From assembly GCA_030386875.1 (NCBI GenBank), contig CM059563.1:49665602-49729601 (forward strand): a DNA stretch of 64,000 nt. The letters are read 5' to 3'. The translations under genes were made by a program, and so were the position numbers. The DNA is from Morinoia aosen. Taxonomy: Eukaryota; Arthropoda; Malacostraca; Amphipoda; Talitridae. The notes under the pieces were generated by a model. The model saw nothing but the letters and a program-made list of their open reading frames with translations. It did no database searches and was not told the DNA's origin. Positions 49,744-60,456 of the stretch are shown one piece after another (position 1 is the stretch's first letter; the number at the start of each line of letters is the position of its first letter).

Positions 49744-50715
49744 TTGTGCGAAAAGAGATGCTTTTCGGAAGACGTTACCAACACTATCATGTGCTCCTGG
49801 AGACCTTCAACCCATAAGCAGTACAAAACATATATTGGAAAGTGGATACGTTTCTGTATTTCAAGGAAAATTGATCCCCTTGAATACAATTTGAATTCTG
49901 TTCTGAATTTCTTGCAAAACTTGTTCAATAATGATGCAAGTTATAGCGCCGTCAATTCTGCGAGGTCGGCCTTATCAAACTTTATACTTCCGTTAAACGA
50001 CATTAGTATCGGATAGAACAAAATTGTGACGAGATTTATGGAAGGCATTTTCGAAAAATCTCCACTGAAGGCTAAATATGAAGTCATTTGGGACGCCAGT
50101 ATTGTGCTGAATTATTTAAAAAACTTACATCCATTATGGGAGCTTGATCTTAAAACTCTAACGCCCAAACTTGTTATGTTGCTGGCTCTCATTACGGCCC
50201 AGAGAGTACAAACTTTGTCTCTGTTAAAAATAGACAATATGAAACGGGGCGACTCTTCGATTTCATTTTTTATCAAAAGTCATTTGAAACATCACTCTCA
50301 TCGGAATAATAGAAATAGAATAATAACTCTTAAATCATACAATGAACCTTCATTATGTGAATATAAAACTTTATCAGAATATCTCGAACGCACGAAGAAG
50401 CTCCGTAAGGGAGAAAATCAGATGTTAATAAGTTATCAAGCTACTCATGCTAAAATTGGTACAAGCACCATTAGTAGGTGGCTAAAGAAAGTTCTATATG
50501 AAAGTGGAGTGGATGTCGACTTCTATGGAGCACATAGTACCAGATCTGCCGCTGTTTCTAAAGTTTATAATGAAATTGGGAACATGGATAATGTACTCAA
50601 CACTGCAGGATGGAAGAATTCTGTGACATTCGCCACTTTCTACAACAAGCCCATCACGACTGATGAATTTGCCGAAATTGTTCTAAGCTCGGGGCAAACA
50701 TATAACTCGCTTTAA
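49744..50715 (+). pseudogene. Tyrosine recombinase region of the DIRS element (fossil)
   Basis: The N-terminal arm includes the SWRPSTHKQYKTYI-type core-binding segment. The catalytic part shows the family's first arginine in ITAQRVQTLSLL, the HxxR motif as AHSTRSAAV, and the tyrosine in GWKNSVTFATFYNKP. These are the R-HxxR-Y residues expected of an active-site fold. In the family this enzyme inserts a circular DNA intermediate instead of using a DDE integrase. Confidence 0.9.
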
Positions 50716-50718
50716 AAT

Positions 50719-50837
50719 CTCACTTTAGGCCTAGCTTATGACAAAGCCCGAAGAATTAGACAGTTAAACGACACTTACCTGCAAGTGGATGTTTGACTTG
50801 AATTCTTCGGCGCCTTGTCATTGCGTGGCATAAAGTG
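50719..50837 (+). repeat. Internal complementary region of the DIRS element
   Basis: Bases 50,719-50,757 are the reverse complement of the left terminus. Bases 50,758-50,837 are the reverse complement of the right terminus (50,971-51,050) with very few differences. The join of the two copies the circle junction used in DIRS replication models. Together with the right end it makes an 80-bp inverted repeat with a 133-bp loop. Confidence 0.9.
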
Positions 50838-50933
50838 CCCGCCCATGTTAATTTAAGAGAGTTATTAATTATCACCCATCCCTGCTATGCCACGCAATGG
50901 AGTTATTATTTGCCCCGGACTACTAACTTTGAA

Positions 50934-51050
50934 GACTGACTGCTAACCACGTGCCCGGACGATCGTCTCTCACTTTATGCCACGCAATGACAAGGCGCCG
51001 AAGAATTCAAGTCAAACATCCACTTACAGGTAAGTGTCGTTTAACTGTCT
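50934..51050 (+). repeat. Right inverted terminal region of the DIRS element
   Basis: The inner part (about 50,934-50,971) pairs with the left end, and 50,971-51,050 pairs with the internal complementary region. Near the tip is CACTTACAGGTAAGTG, a near-palindrome that shows a GTAAGT splice-donor-like motif on both strands. Confidence 0.88.
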
Positions 51051-51959
51051 AAATAGTTTAAAACAAATGAGTGATCAACACTATACCAATATAAAAATTA
51101 TGCACACCAACATATTGAAGAAGTTCTTAAAAGTCTAGTTTTAACCGAAACTTCACACGAAAGACAAGAAAAAAATTTCCAAACATGAATACCATAATAT
51201 TCAGACGCTCGAAATGACAACATTACGCATGAACAAAAACAATGTAATACACAGTAAATGAATCTAAAGCCTCGGACTTTCAGCGCGTCAAGTTGGGCTC
51301 TCCCACATGCGCGAAAACACGGAGTGTATCAGGAAACAAGGAAATGATTATCTCGCTCTACGAACGCATAATCTACACGCATTCAACAGACATCCGATCA
51401 TCCAAGCTCGTAACAGGCACGAATAAGGCCGTTGTGAGAAAGGCATCCTGAGCATTACCTCCACAGGGCATCAAACAGGGCTGTGAAATACACCAGAGTT
51501 GTCTTGAAATTCATGAAGTAAAAAGCTCGAATAGTTCTTACACTAATTAAAACTTTTCGATAGTAAGAAGAGCTTCCAAAATTCAGGCACAAACAGTTGA
51601 GACCCAATGAGAAAAACTACCGCATGAGTTTTTGAATGACCAAATCCGAAGAAATTAAAACATCAGAAGATTTACAACATTACAGATGCCTTCATTTCCT
51701 CTTGAGCTGAATCGTTCGTTACGCACGCTAACTTTGGTTAAAATGCCATTTCCCAAAATAAAATTCATCAGTCTAAATCTCAGTTTGCTAAATAATTGAA
51801 GAACACATTTAACAGCACCACATTACAAATATGGAAAAATTAGTTCAAACTGATTGCCCATAACATGAATCGATTCTAGAAAACGAGTTATATTCAGAAG
51901 GACTTGTCAGGCTTCAAAATAATGCCGATAACAAGTATTACGAAATTTTATCGCAAATA
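51051..51959. other. Non-coding sequence between the DIRS element and a family A copy
   Basis: A-rich on the + strand. It holds, at 51,217-51,238, the 22-bp sequence that reappears inside the family A copy at 52.0 kb. Confidence 0.45.
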
Positions 51960-51973
51960 TGCTCATGGCAAGA

Positions 51974-52363
51974 GATTAAGATTAAGATTATAAGTTAGTT
52001 TAAGCCTCCCTAACCGCTACTAAAATGGGCGTATCGAAGAGAGGAAGGGAAAGGCACCATTTAGTATGGAGATAAGAGAATGAGGAATCTAAGCAGAAGG
52101 GGCATAGAAACAGCAAGTTAAGAAAGAAGTTGATGAAATAAGATAAAAATTGAAGAAGAAAGTCAGAGGTGCTGAAAAACAACATTACGCATGAACAAAA
52201 TGTTTCGGTAGTGAACCGAAAAAAGGTAGTCCTTAATATTACAAAAAAAAAAAATTTTATTTCAACAAAAAGAAGGCCTACCTAACTCTCAGCTCGGGCC
52301 CTCACATTGTCCTTCTGGGAGCGCTAATTCCCATAGATACAATAGTTGTATCCTCCTGAAGGG
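51974..52363 (-). mobile_element. Family A retroposon, full length, with a foreign 22-bp insert
   Basis: Flanked by a perfect 14-bp target duplication, TGCTCATGGCAAGA (51,960-51,973 and 52,364-52,377). The tail is three GATTAA units. Inside, at 52,179-52,200, the usual 'caggacag' block is replaced by a 22-bp sequence identical to 51,217-51,238, about 960 bp to the left. Confidence 0.92.
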
Positions 52364-52377
52364 TGCTCATGGCAAGA

Positions 52378-53289
52378 ACACAAACATAAATCTTATAATT
52401 AACATTTGAACTTGGTTTCCAACAAACGCCAATGCATATCGCACTTCGAGCGAAGAATAAACCGAAAAACGAGTATTTCACACAGTCAGCTCATATTTAG
52501 GATCTTCACCAAGACGCCCGCAGAACGACATTAATGTTGAGCAAAGCGCTGCACGCGAGCTGCCCAGACCCACTTTCCATAGGCATGCACTTGGTCAAGT
52601 GCGTCTCTGCATGGAGTTGGTTACACACATTCCCTGCAGGGACCCTCGCTGAGACTACGGCCAATATCAAGCCGTAAAGAGCCTCAGGACTTTATTAAGG
52701 GCGGTCCATGGTAGCTTCACAGTAACTTGCAGCATGTCGTTAGACTTACTGATGCAAGCGCCTACACAGGCGAAGAATTATACAACTAGCCCAGCGGGGC
52801 TTCAAAGAGGTGCGATGAAAAAAGGATCCCTCTTCAAGCTTCAGAACATTAAAAATAAAACGAAAGAAAACAAGAAGCACGTACGCCGTGTTAATATAAC
52901 ATTTTAATTCCATGTGCTAAACACTAAGTACTGGAAACAGTTCTTACTAAACACACACAAATTTTGAGGGTCCAAGTATTTGCATTAATTTACGAAGCAC
53001 ACCAGCCCAGCAAATAAGTGACTCGTTTCATACACAGCTTCGAATGCCGCGCTCCATCTCAAACATAAAACGTTGAACAAATCGTCCAGTAATTCCTAGG
53101 CATTTTCATCTTATCAAGTGCGGTTTCTTTAATGGAGGGCGGATCCCAAAAGTGATGTGGCTTGCTTATCAAGTGATAACTTTGCGAACGAATAATGTTA
53201 TAGCAAGAAAATACGTAACAGAATTAATTGCAGTGTGCACAAACGATTATGCGCGAGTGTCAAGTAGAAGATACCCTTACTTTACCATT
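52378..53289. other. Non-coding, probably intronic sequence
   Basis: A GC-richer patch lies at 52,500-52,820. No coding support or repeat. Confidence 0.45.
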
Positions 53290-54030
53290 AAATTATTTGA
53301 AGAATTCTAAGTCCAAGCAAAAACGATCTCAAGATAGCAAAAAGAAGCGGCTGTTCAGCATGAAATCAAGAAAACGGGAAATTTATGCACAAGGTGCGTT
53401 TCACGCAGGACAAGTTGCGCATAGAAACAACACATTAAGAAGGAAGAGGAAGATTACATTTGATAAGTTAGTTTAAGCCTCTTTTCCAACAACAAAGGTG
53501 TTCCAAAAAAAGGAAAAAGGAAGGCACTATTTGGTATGAAGTTTAGGGAACGGGGAATCTATGCACAAGGTGTGTTCCTTCACAAGAGCCCATGTTCATA
53601 AAAACAGCGTAAGGAAGGGAGTTTATTAAACAAGATAAAAGTTAAAAAGAAAATAGTAGGTGCTGAAAACAAAACTGCAGTGAACCGACAAAAAAATGTT
53701 AAGTAAAAATAATCGATTCCCACAAAAAAAAGGCTAACCTAACCTTTAGCGAGGGGCTTTATACTTTCTCAGTGGGGGCGCCAATTCTCTTAGAGACAAC
53801 AGTTGTACCCTCCCTGAGGGGAGGACGAGCAAGCGACCAATAAAAGACAATAAAAAGGCATGAAAACGTGAAGGAGCTAAGAGGGCACGATGCATAGGAT
53901 TCCCGAAGGCCTATCTAGATCAGAAGTAACCCAACAGTATTCCTTTGAGGTCGCCAGTCCCCGTAGAATAAGATAGAGAAAACTAGCCTAAGCCATCTGC
54001 CTATGCTATGCCCCTTGAGAGGTATACGAT
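53290..54030 (-). mobile_element. Family B retroposon split by a family A insertion
   Basis: The left part is 53,290-53,453. The right part, from about 53,822, includes 'gtcgccagtccccgtagaataag' and ends in 'cctatgctatgccccttgagagg'. Removing the family A copy leaves a family B element of about 370 bp, close to the length of the copy at 34.4 kb. Family B was therefore in place before this family A insertion. Confidence 0.7.
53454..53821 (-). mobile_element. Family A retroposon nested in family B
   Basis: A complete but diverged copy with the long internal variant ('gtgtgttccttcacaagagccc'). The flanks AGGAAGAGGAAGA (53,441-53,453) and AGGACGAGCAAGC (53,822-53,834) agree at 10 of 13 positions, a worn target duplication. 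Confidence 0.78.
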
Positions 54031-57000
54031 CCGATTTGATGATCGTATATCTCTGACAGAATGACACATTACTACATACCATAAGCTCATAAGTGAAAAT
54101 CGTGCACAGTACGATTCACGTACAACATGCAATTCTGGAATCGTTAACAATTCAGTAGAACGTCACACTTTTAATAACCCGAATTTTTCGTCCTTTTGCA
54201 GTTTCAAAAAGCTCTCACAAGACCCAACTGTGACGAGTGATCGCCAGGACCGTAATCCAGCCGTGCAGTCCCGGTCCCAATAAACGGTTTTCAAACTGAA
54301 CGGTCGAGGCTGAAATGCAACTCATGCGACGCAGCCACGCACAGAACGGTCGTCTGGCTCCAGCCTTGGCTAAACCTCCTATTGTCCTCTAATGTGCAGG
54401 GTCTTTATTTATTTGAAGGACATTATACTTCTTTGGTTGTCACTTATGGTTGTCACTAGCAAGAATAGCTTTTTTCATTGATGAGCAAGTTAAGGAAGAA
54501 ACTTTCACATGTAAGGAAAATGAAATTTATATAGAGAGGAAGGACCTCGTGAGCGAAACATACCGTGCAATACTCCGTGCTACTTTAGACGGTCAAAAAA
54601 AAAACACTGAATGAACAAAAAAAAATTCACTATTAATATACCAACTCGCACTAATTCCTTTGTAATCAGCAATTGCGATCAACAAGCTTGATTTCAATTA
54701 AATTCAACATGCTAGCCCTACGTAACTGGAAACCAGAAGACTAAGCCTTGGACTTTTTTCCGTATAAAATTTGCTTTGAAGAAACCAAATCACTAGGAAA
54801 AATCCTTTTCGTGTTTGCTATCGAGTATTTTGGGAACCAACCCAACTTTCACTATGACAAGCGACTTGTTAACCGACTACGAAGCATAACATTTAAATCT
54901 CTACGCCTAAAATAACAGAATAAGTAGCAAAAAAATTATCTAGACCTCCTGGCATAATTATGTAAGGTTGGAGAGCTGAAATTGCGGACATCATTACGAA
55001 ATGCACGACGAAGAGAACGCTTACGCAGACAGGGTATAAGAAATCTAGAAATACATCATGAAAATACTAAACATTAATTCAGACAGGAATATCCTGCGTT
55101 CTCCAAGTTTGAAAAAAAATCGAAGTAACGAAATTTATTAACTAAGAAGCAAACCCCTTCAATTGATTGTATAAACTCATAAATTTTGCGTGAGAATTTT
55201 TTACTTTCAGTTATTATCATACATATGGTCCCATAAAATTCATCATCGGAGATGATATCTAAAATCATTACAATCAATGAAACCATGTGCGATTTGAAAT
55301 GACAATCAATTCAATCATTACATCATTCACATATTCAAGTTCTCAAAAATTAGTTTATGGGTCCCGCAAAGCAGTTTTCAACACGCAATTCACAGAACAT
55401 TACAGGAATTTATTAAAACGGCAGCTAATATTTAATGCTCTACGCAGTACCTTTTTCAAAATTGGTGCAGTCTCCATTCCAGAGCTCCACGAGCTGTTGC
55501 AATCGTAATCATGAATCGTCATACGTTAATCGTATTTTTAGGCAGTGCCAAGTCCAGTTACTCGCTGATGAAACACGATAAAAACCTAATGCCCCAGCGA
55601 CGCCAGCTAATGAGGCCCGAGCCGAGTGACTGCAGTGTTTCAGTTGGGAAACGAAGGCCAGAATTAAGGTCTCGTGTGTTACGCTGCGCAGGGCAAGGCG
55701 CCACAGCATGCACCAAATTGGTAACAATTATGTTTAGCAGCGCTAGAGCCAGAAGTCATTTGTATGGTCTTCGCAACTTCGGGGTGAGCAGGAAACCGAG
55801 GCGAGCCAGTGTTCTGAAATAATATCACCTGGACTTGCGAGAAAAAAATACACGCAATGATACTGCGAAGGAAAAACCTGACATGAATTTACAGCTTATC
55901 AAGCCACCATTGTTCGAAGTCAGCATCGATGGACGCAATTAAGCATTTCAATTTACGATGGTGAATTTGTCGCCGTCGCCGAAGGGCACGAATTGAAAAA
56001 CTGGAAGACCTACGAAGCTCATGTGACGCTGTTTCACTTTTATCGGCTGGCACCTATGCTTGAACTCAGTCGATTACGAAATTCATTAGCTCTAAGTGGA
56101 TGCTGTAAGATGAAATATTTCAGTGAAATTGAAAGCTTGCCTGATAATGAACACGTTTTTGTTTGAAGTTTCATTAAAATCTGCACGCTCGACTGGTCAG
56201 CGAGAGGGTTTCCTCATAGGGTGTAATGAAGAAGAGGCAGCCGAGACTTTTCAATAAGTCGAACGATAACTCCTCCGACTTTCATGAGCGTCAGAGCCCC
56301 AACACAAAGACGTACGATCAGATACTAGACTGAACGAAGGGATGATACTGATCGAGGTCAGTGAATATTATCATTGGAAATGATTTGCCCATACGGACGG
56401 CATCGAAAAGCTCGAAAGTGAGAGGAGCTCTCGTTGCATACCGCTCAAAAGCGCTAATACGAAGCTCTACCAAGCTTATCGTATTGCGTAAAAAAACTAC
56501 GCCTCGCTCACACAAACCTCGCGCTGCATCTCTCGAGTATATTCTTGTAACACAAAATCCCCCACTGCGTAATCTCACCCAGCAGAACGCCAACATAGCA
56601 ATTCAAATGACGAAATACAGAGCCTTTCGCAATGAATTAACACGTAATAAAAAATACATAACGTATAACGGGAGAGGTAATGCATTTTTTGATCGAGTTT
56701 GCTGCAGATTTACGAGGCAATTAACGGAACAAGTCTTGGTCGCTACCTGCTCTTTCCAGGAAAAGATGAAGTGAGAACAAAAAAATACAATAAATTTTCA
56801 GGAATTCTGTATCCGCTATATTCGTGAAACCACAAAAAAATACCAACGGGTGACTTGGAAATTCTCCTTAGTGTTATTAGAGCATTCCACATAAGACAAG
56901 GCGAGGTAAAATAGTAACGCATTGTGTGAGAAAAGAACAATGCTACTGGGGGAAAATTATGCCCGGTCAGAAAAACCAATAACCCAAAATTAGGTTACGA

Positions 57001-57702
57001 AATGCTAAAATATAAGATTACTAAAAGTTTACTCCCTCGTGAACATCGAACTATTCAAGCCTGCAGCGAAAAATTTATTGCAAGATATAAAGTTATGCCG
57101 TCGCTCACGTTTTTTCATTGATTTAATTCGTTCCAGTAATTTAAGCAAGAAGCTAGTATAGTTGCATCGTGCGCTGTGGCCTGAAAGATCATGAAACGAT
57201 TCCATGTGCAACTTCTGTTTTATTCAGACAATAAGAACAAAGCAAAATTACCGTCAACGATTATAAATTCAAGTAATTATTGAGATGGACACTTTTTGAT
57301 ATTTTGGCCTTATCAATCAACTAATATTTTTTTCAGTCAAAAATGTAAACGAAAAACGGAATGATCATTCAGGACATTTATCAATTCTTTTCACGTTGTC
57401 CTCATATCATGCATAAAAAGGTCTTAACAGCGAGAGAAAAGTCAGAGTAATCCTAATTATTTCATTTCACTAGCCATCCAACCGAAATAATTCCCGTCCT
57501 TCATCAAACATTATCGAATGCCGTCATTTTAAGAAGGCTGTGTACGCAAGCAATTTTTCAAATAGCAGAGAAAAAATACAGCACTCCAATGAAAGTACAA
57601 CTAAATTAAAACCAGAGAAATGATTGAGCACTTATTGTTAATTGCGATTTAAATCGTTGATGTCTTCATTGAGATGCTATAAATGTATAGTTACGACGTA
57701 CA
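54031..57702. other. Non-coding, probably intronic sequence
   Basis: A stretch at 54,190-54,300 has an acceptor-like TTTTGCAG and an AATAAA but no open frame of note. GC-richer patches at 55,560-55,800 and 56,400-56,600 have open frames on both strands that match nothing I know. Otherwise A-rich on the + strand. Confidence 0.45.
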
Positions 57703-57716
57703 AATAAGTTGCACGT

Positions 57717-58086
57717 GATTAGAGTAGATATAAGTTTAAGACTCTCTAACCGCTAATAAAAAAAACGTTCCGAATAGAGGAAGGAGGAAGGCACCATTTA
57801 GTATGGAGATAAAGTAACACGGAATCTACGCAGAAAGGGCAAAAAAAACAGTCAGTTGAGAAAGAAGTTTATGAAACAAGATAAAACTTGAAGAAGAAAG
57901 TAGTAGGTGCTGAAGAAAACAGGATGGCAGCGAACCGAAAACAGGTGCCCAGATCTTCAACATAACAAAAACCATTGTATTTCAACAAAAAGTAAAGCCT
58001 ACCTAACTTTCAGCTCGGGCACTCGCACATTTTCTACCTGCGAGCACTAATTCACATAGATACAATAGTTGTATCCCCCTGAGGGG
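57717..58086 (-). mobile_element. Family A retroposon, full length
   Basis: The flanks AATAAGTTGCACGTGA (57,703 on) and AATAAGTTACACGAAC (58,087 on) form a target duplication with one early mismatch over 14 bp. The right end is intact, with both hairpins (GATACAATAGTTGTATC and CCCCTGAGGGG). Confidence 0.88.
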
Positions 58087-58190
58087 AATAAGTTACACGA
58101 ACTCAGATAAAAAGATTACTACTAAACTCAACAAACTTCAACAAAGAACCCTGAAGCCCAACGAATGATAAAATCAGCTCAGCCCCCCTT

Positions 58191-58217
58191 CCCCCCCCCC
58201 CCCCCCCCCCCCCCCCC
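58191..58217. repeat. Poly-C tract of 27 bases
   Basis: Twenty-seven consecutive C preceded by C-rich sequence. The length is probably unstable and may be misassembled. Confidence 0.95.
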
Positions 58218-60456
58218 GAATAAGCATCGTGTTCTGTACCCGACAATTCCCGAAATTCACCTCGAGTTCATCACCTAAAATTGTTTTAAGCGTCTAGAAT
58301 GAGGTCAGGCTTTAAGCATCGAAGAACATATTTGCTCGATACAACTACAACGTGTGAACAGTACCAGAATACAGCGCACAATAAAGCTTATTTTTTGCGA
58401 GGGAGAAAATGATGAAATTCAAAAAAGGATGCACGCAAAGTGTGCTCAGTATCACTATTATTTCTGCATTACTGCAATTATTACTTCAATTAGCACTTTT
58501 AATCATTAACACATAATCGAAAAGCCAAAAGCATGCACGTATTTGTTTCATCGAAATACGAAACTCCGACGAAATCTGACACGCAAGCGTTCAAATGAAA
58601 TTAGTCTCTAATAGCATTGGAGACCTTCAAAGCGCACAATATGGTATCAGTTAACTTGACCTTTGAAATCGATTTGTCAGAAATCATCACCGCCACTTAT
58701 AACAGCTGTACTATGCGGTGTGTTCGTTCTGCTATTCAGAGACAAATAGATGATGCCAGCAAGCTCTACCTTGAATCAGAATGTACGAAAAAAAAACGCT
58801 ACCAGAAGGAAATTATTCTAAATCAACGCTGAATTTTTGTGTTGATTACAGAAAAGTGTGCCATACGTCTCAGCTCGAAGACAAGACTTGCACACTCACA
58901 GATAATTATGTAATGTCGCACATTTACAGAAAATTATATTGAAAAAAAATGAATTCGCTTTGCGTTGTCTCTCTACTCTCAACCATCTACTAGGAACTCA
59001 TAATTATGTAGATCACGAGAAGAAAAGAATTCAGCTAGGCACGTATCAGCGATAATACGGTAAGACAGGACAGAATTTTTATTTCATTACGTACATATTC
59101 TTTTGGAGAATATTTTTCCAATTATAAAAAGTAATTCATAGCCCATTTTTATCATACCCAGCGATGTACGCGCATGCGTGTCATCCAGCAGCGGCCATGA
59201 CTACGCCCCATGGGTGCCATGGAGGCGAACAAATCTTCTTTCCTGTGTTGTTCGAAAGAACAAGCATCAAGATTCAAAACTTTTTTTTCTTCCTCAGATT
59301 AGAAACGTCTTCAGACAGCGCGCATGAATGCGAATGTTCCTCTAATGGCAGCTAGATAATTAACTTCTGTCCGTAAACTTCTTCCGTTTGAGACGAAAGT
59401 ATTTCGTTTAGTCAGACTCAAATCCAAAACCTTTTCACTAACCATTACTCTCTAAACAAAATTTCCCCTTCCTCCAGCGTAAGAACCTAATCGTTTAATG
59501 CTTTGTTGCACTATGTATAAGCCTTCGTATAATATGACAAAAAGCGATCAATTTTCTTCCATACCTCCCCCTCTCCTCATCCCTCTCACTCAGAGGAGTA
59601 ATTGAAACGAACTACACGACGAATAGTGGTAAAACGAAACTGTACAACGAATGGTACACAATAAGGCAAGAATATTTACACGACCTTAAGGTGTTCGCAC
59701 AGGATACCTATCGGAGTGCACAACATACGCCACCGCATGTTATAGTCCACTGGGGCTATGGTATTTCCGCATGCATGCATGCATAAAAAGACAGCCCGCA
59801 AGCAGCCCTAGACATCGAAGCAAGCACGGGGCACTCCCCTGGACATTCTGCGCAGGCCCGCGACAGCTCGTATATCAGGGACCCATAAAAGAGTTCACAA
59901 GAACGCGTCCGTAAAGGTGAACAGTGCAACGGGACACCCAAATCGCGACACTATCGAGCCTCGCTGCGACAAAACGTGAATTATTGACGAATAAAGTTAC
60001 AGAGCTCAGTGAATATTCAAATCTCAAAATCTCATGAATTTCTCCATATGAAATATCTTTAGGAATTATGATTTGGTTAATCTGAGCTTGGCAAAGGTCA
60101 AAAGTGCGAGTACATATCTGCGGAAGGTGCGGCTGCAAACAGAGTTCTGAGTAAAAGGAAAATTGAGAGCAGTAGCGCAAACAAAGGTGAAATGCTTGTG
60201 ACCTAAAATTCAGTTGACTTGCCTAACTTGCTACACCAAACGAGAACAAAAAGACTAATTGTAATTTTGCTCGGGATCGCTCACAATGGCTCTAGAGTCA
60301 GATCAGGTTAAACTGAATTTCACCGAAATATCTTCATTAAAGAAATCACAACTGTTACAGAGATTACACGAAAAAAACTGAACTAACTACGCTGGAAAAT
60401 CTCGGACAATTGAGTAGGAAGTTTACGGCAAGTCGGTTGCTGATGTTAAGGCTTAC
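58218..60456. other. Non-coding, probably intronic sequence
   Basis: No supported exon or recognised repeat. A GC-richer stretch lies at 59,690-59,950. Confidence 0.45.

Larger units (their letters stand above)
46002..51050 (+). mobile_element. DIRS-like tyrosine-recombinase retrotransposon (fossil)
   Basis: About 5.05 kb with DIRS architecture. The left end (46,002-46,074) and right end (about 50,934-51,005) are inverted copies. The right end extends further, to 51,050. An internal complementary region at 50,719-50,837 matches the outermost left sequence and then the outermost right sequence. In order it holds a leader with a repeat array, a Gag-like region, RT with RNase H, and a tyrosine recombinase. 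There is no LTR pair. I saw no methyltransferase domain of the kind some DIRS groups carry. The coding regions carry roughly three interruptions, so it is not whole. The near-identity of the right end to its internal partner points to a young insertion. It lies antisense to the host gene. Confidence 0.92.

Noticed and set aside
46002-51050. LTR retrotransposon or retrovirus
   Set aside because: There are no direct long terminal repeats, no protease and no DDE integrase. Inverted ends, an internal complementary region and a tyrosine recombinase identify a DIRS element.
54190-54300. Terminal exon with polyadenylation signal on the + strand
   Set aside because: The TTTTGCAG and AATAAA are present but no open frame continues from the acceptor and nothing upstream would join to it.
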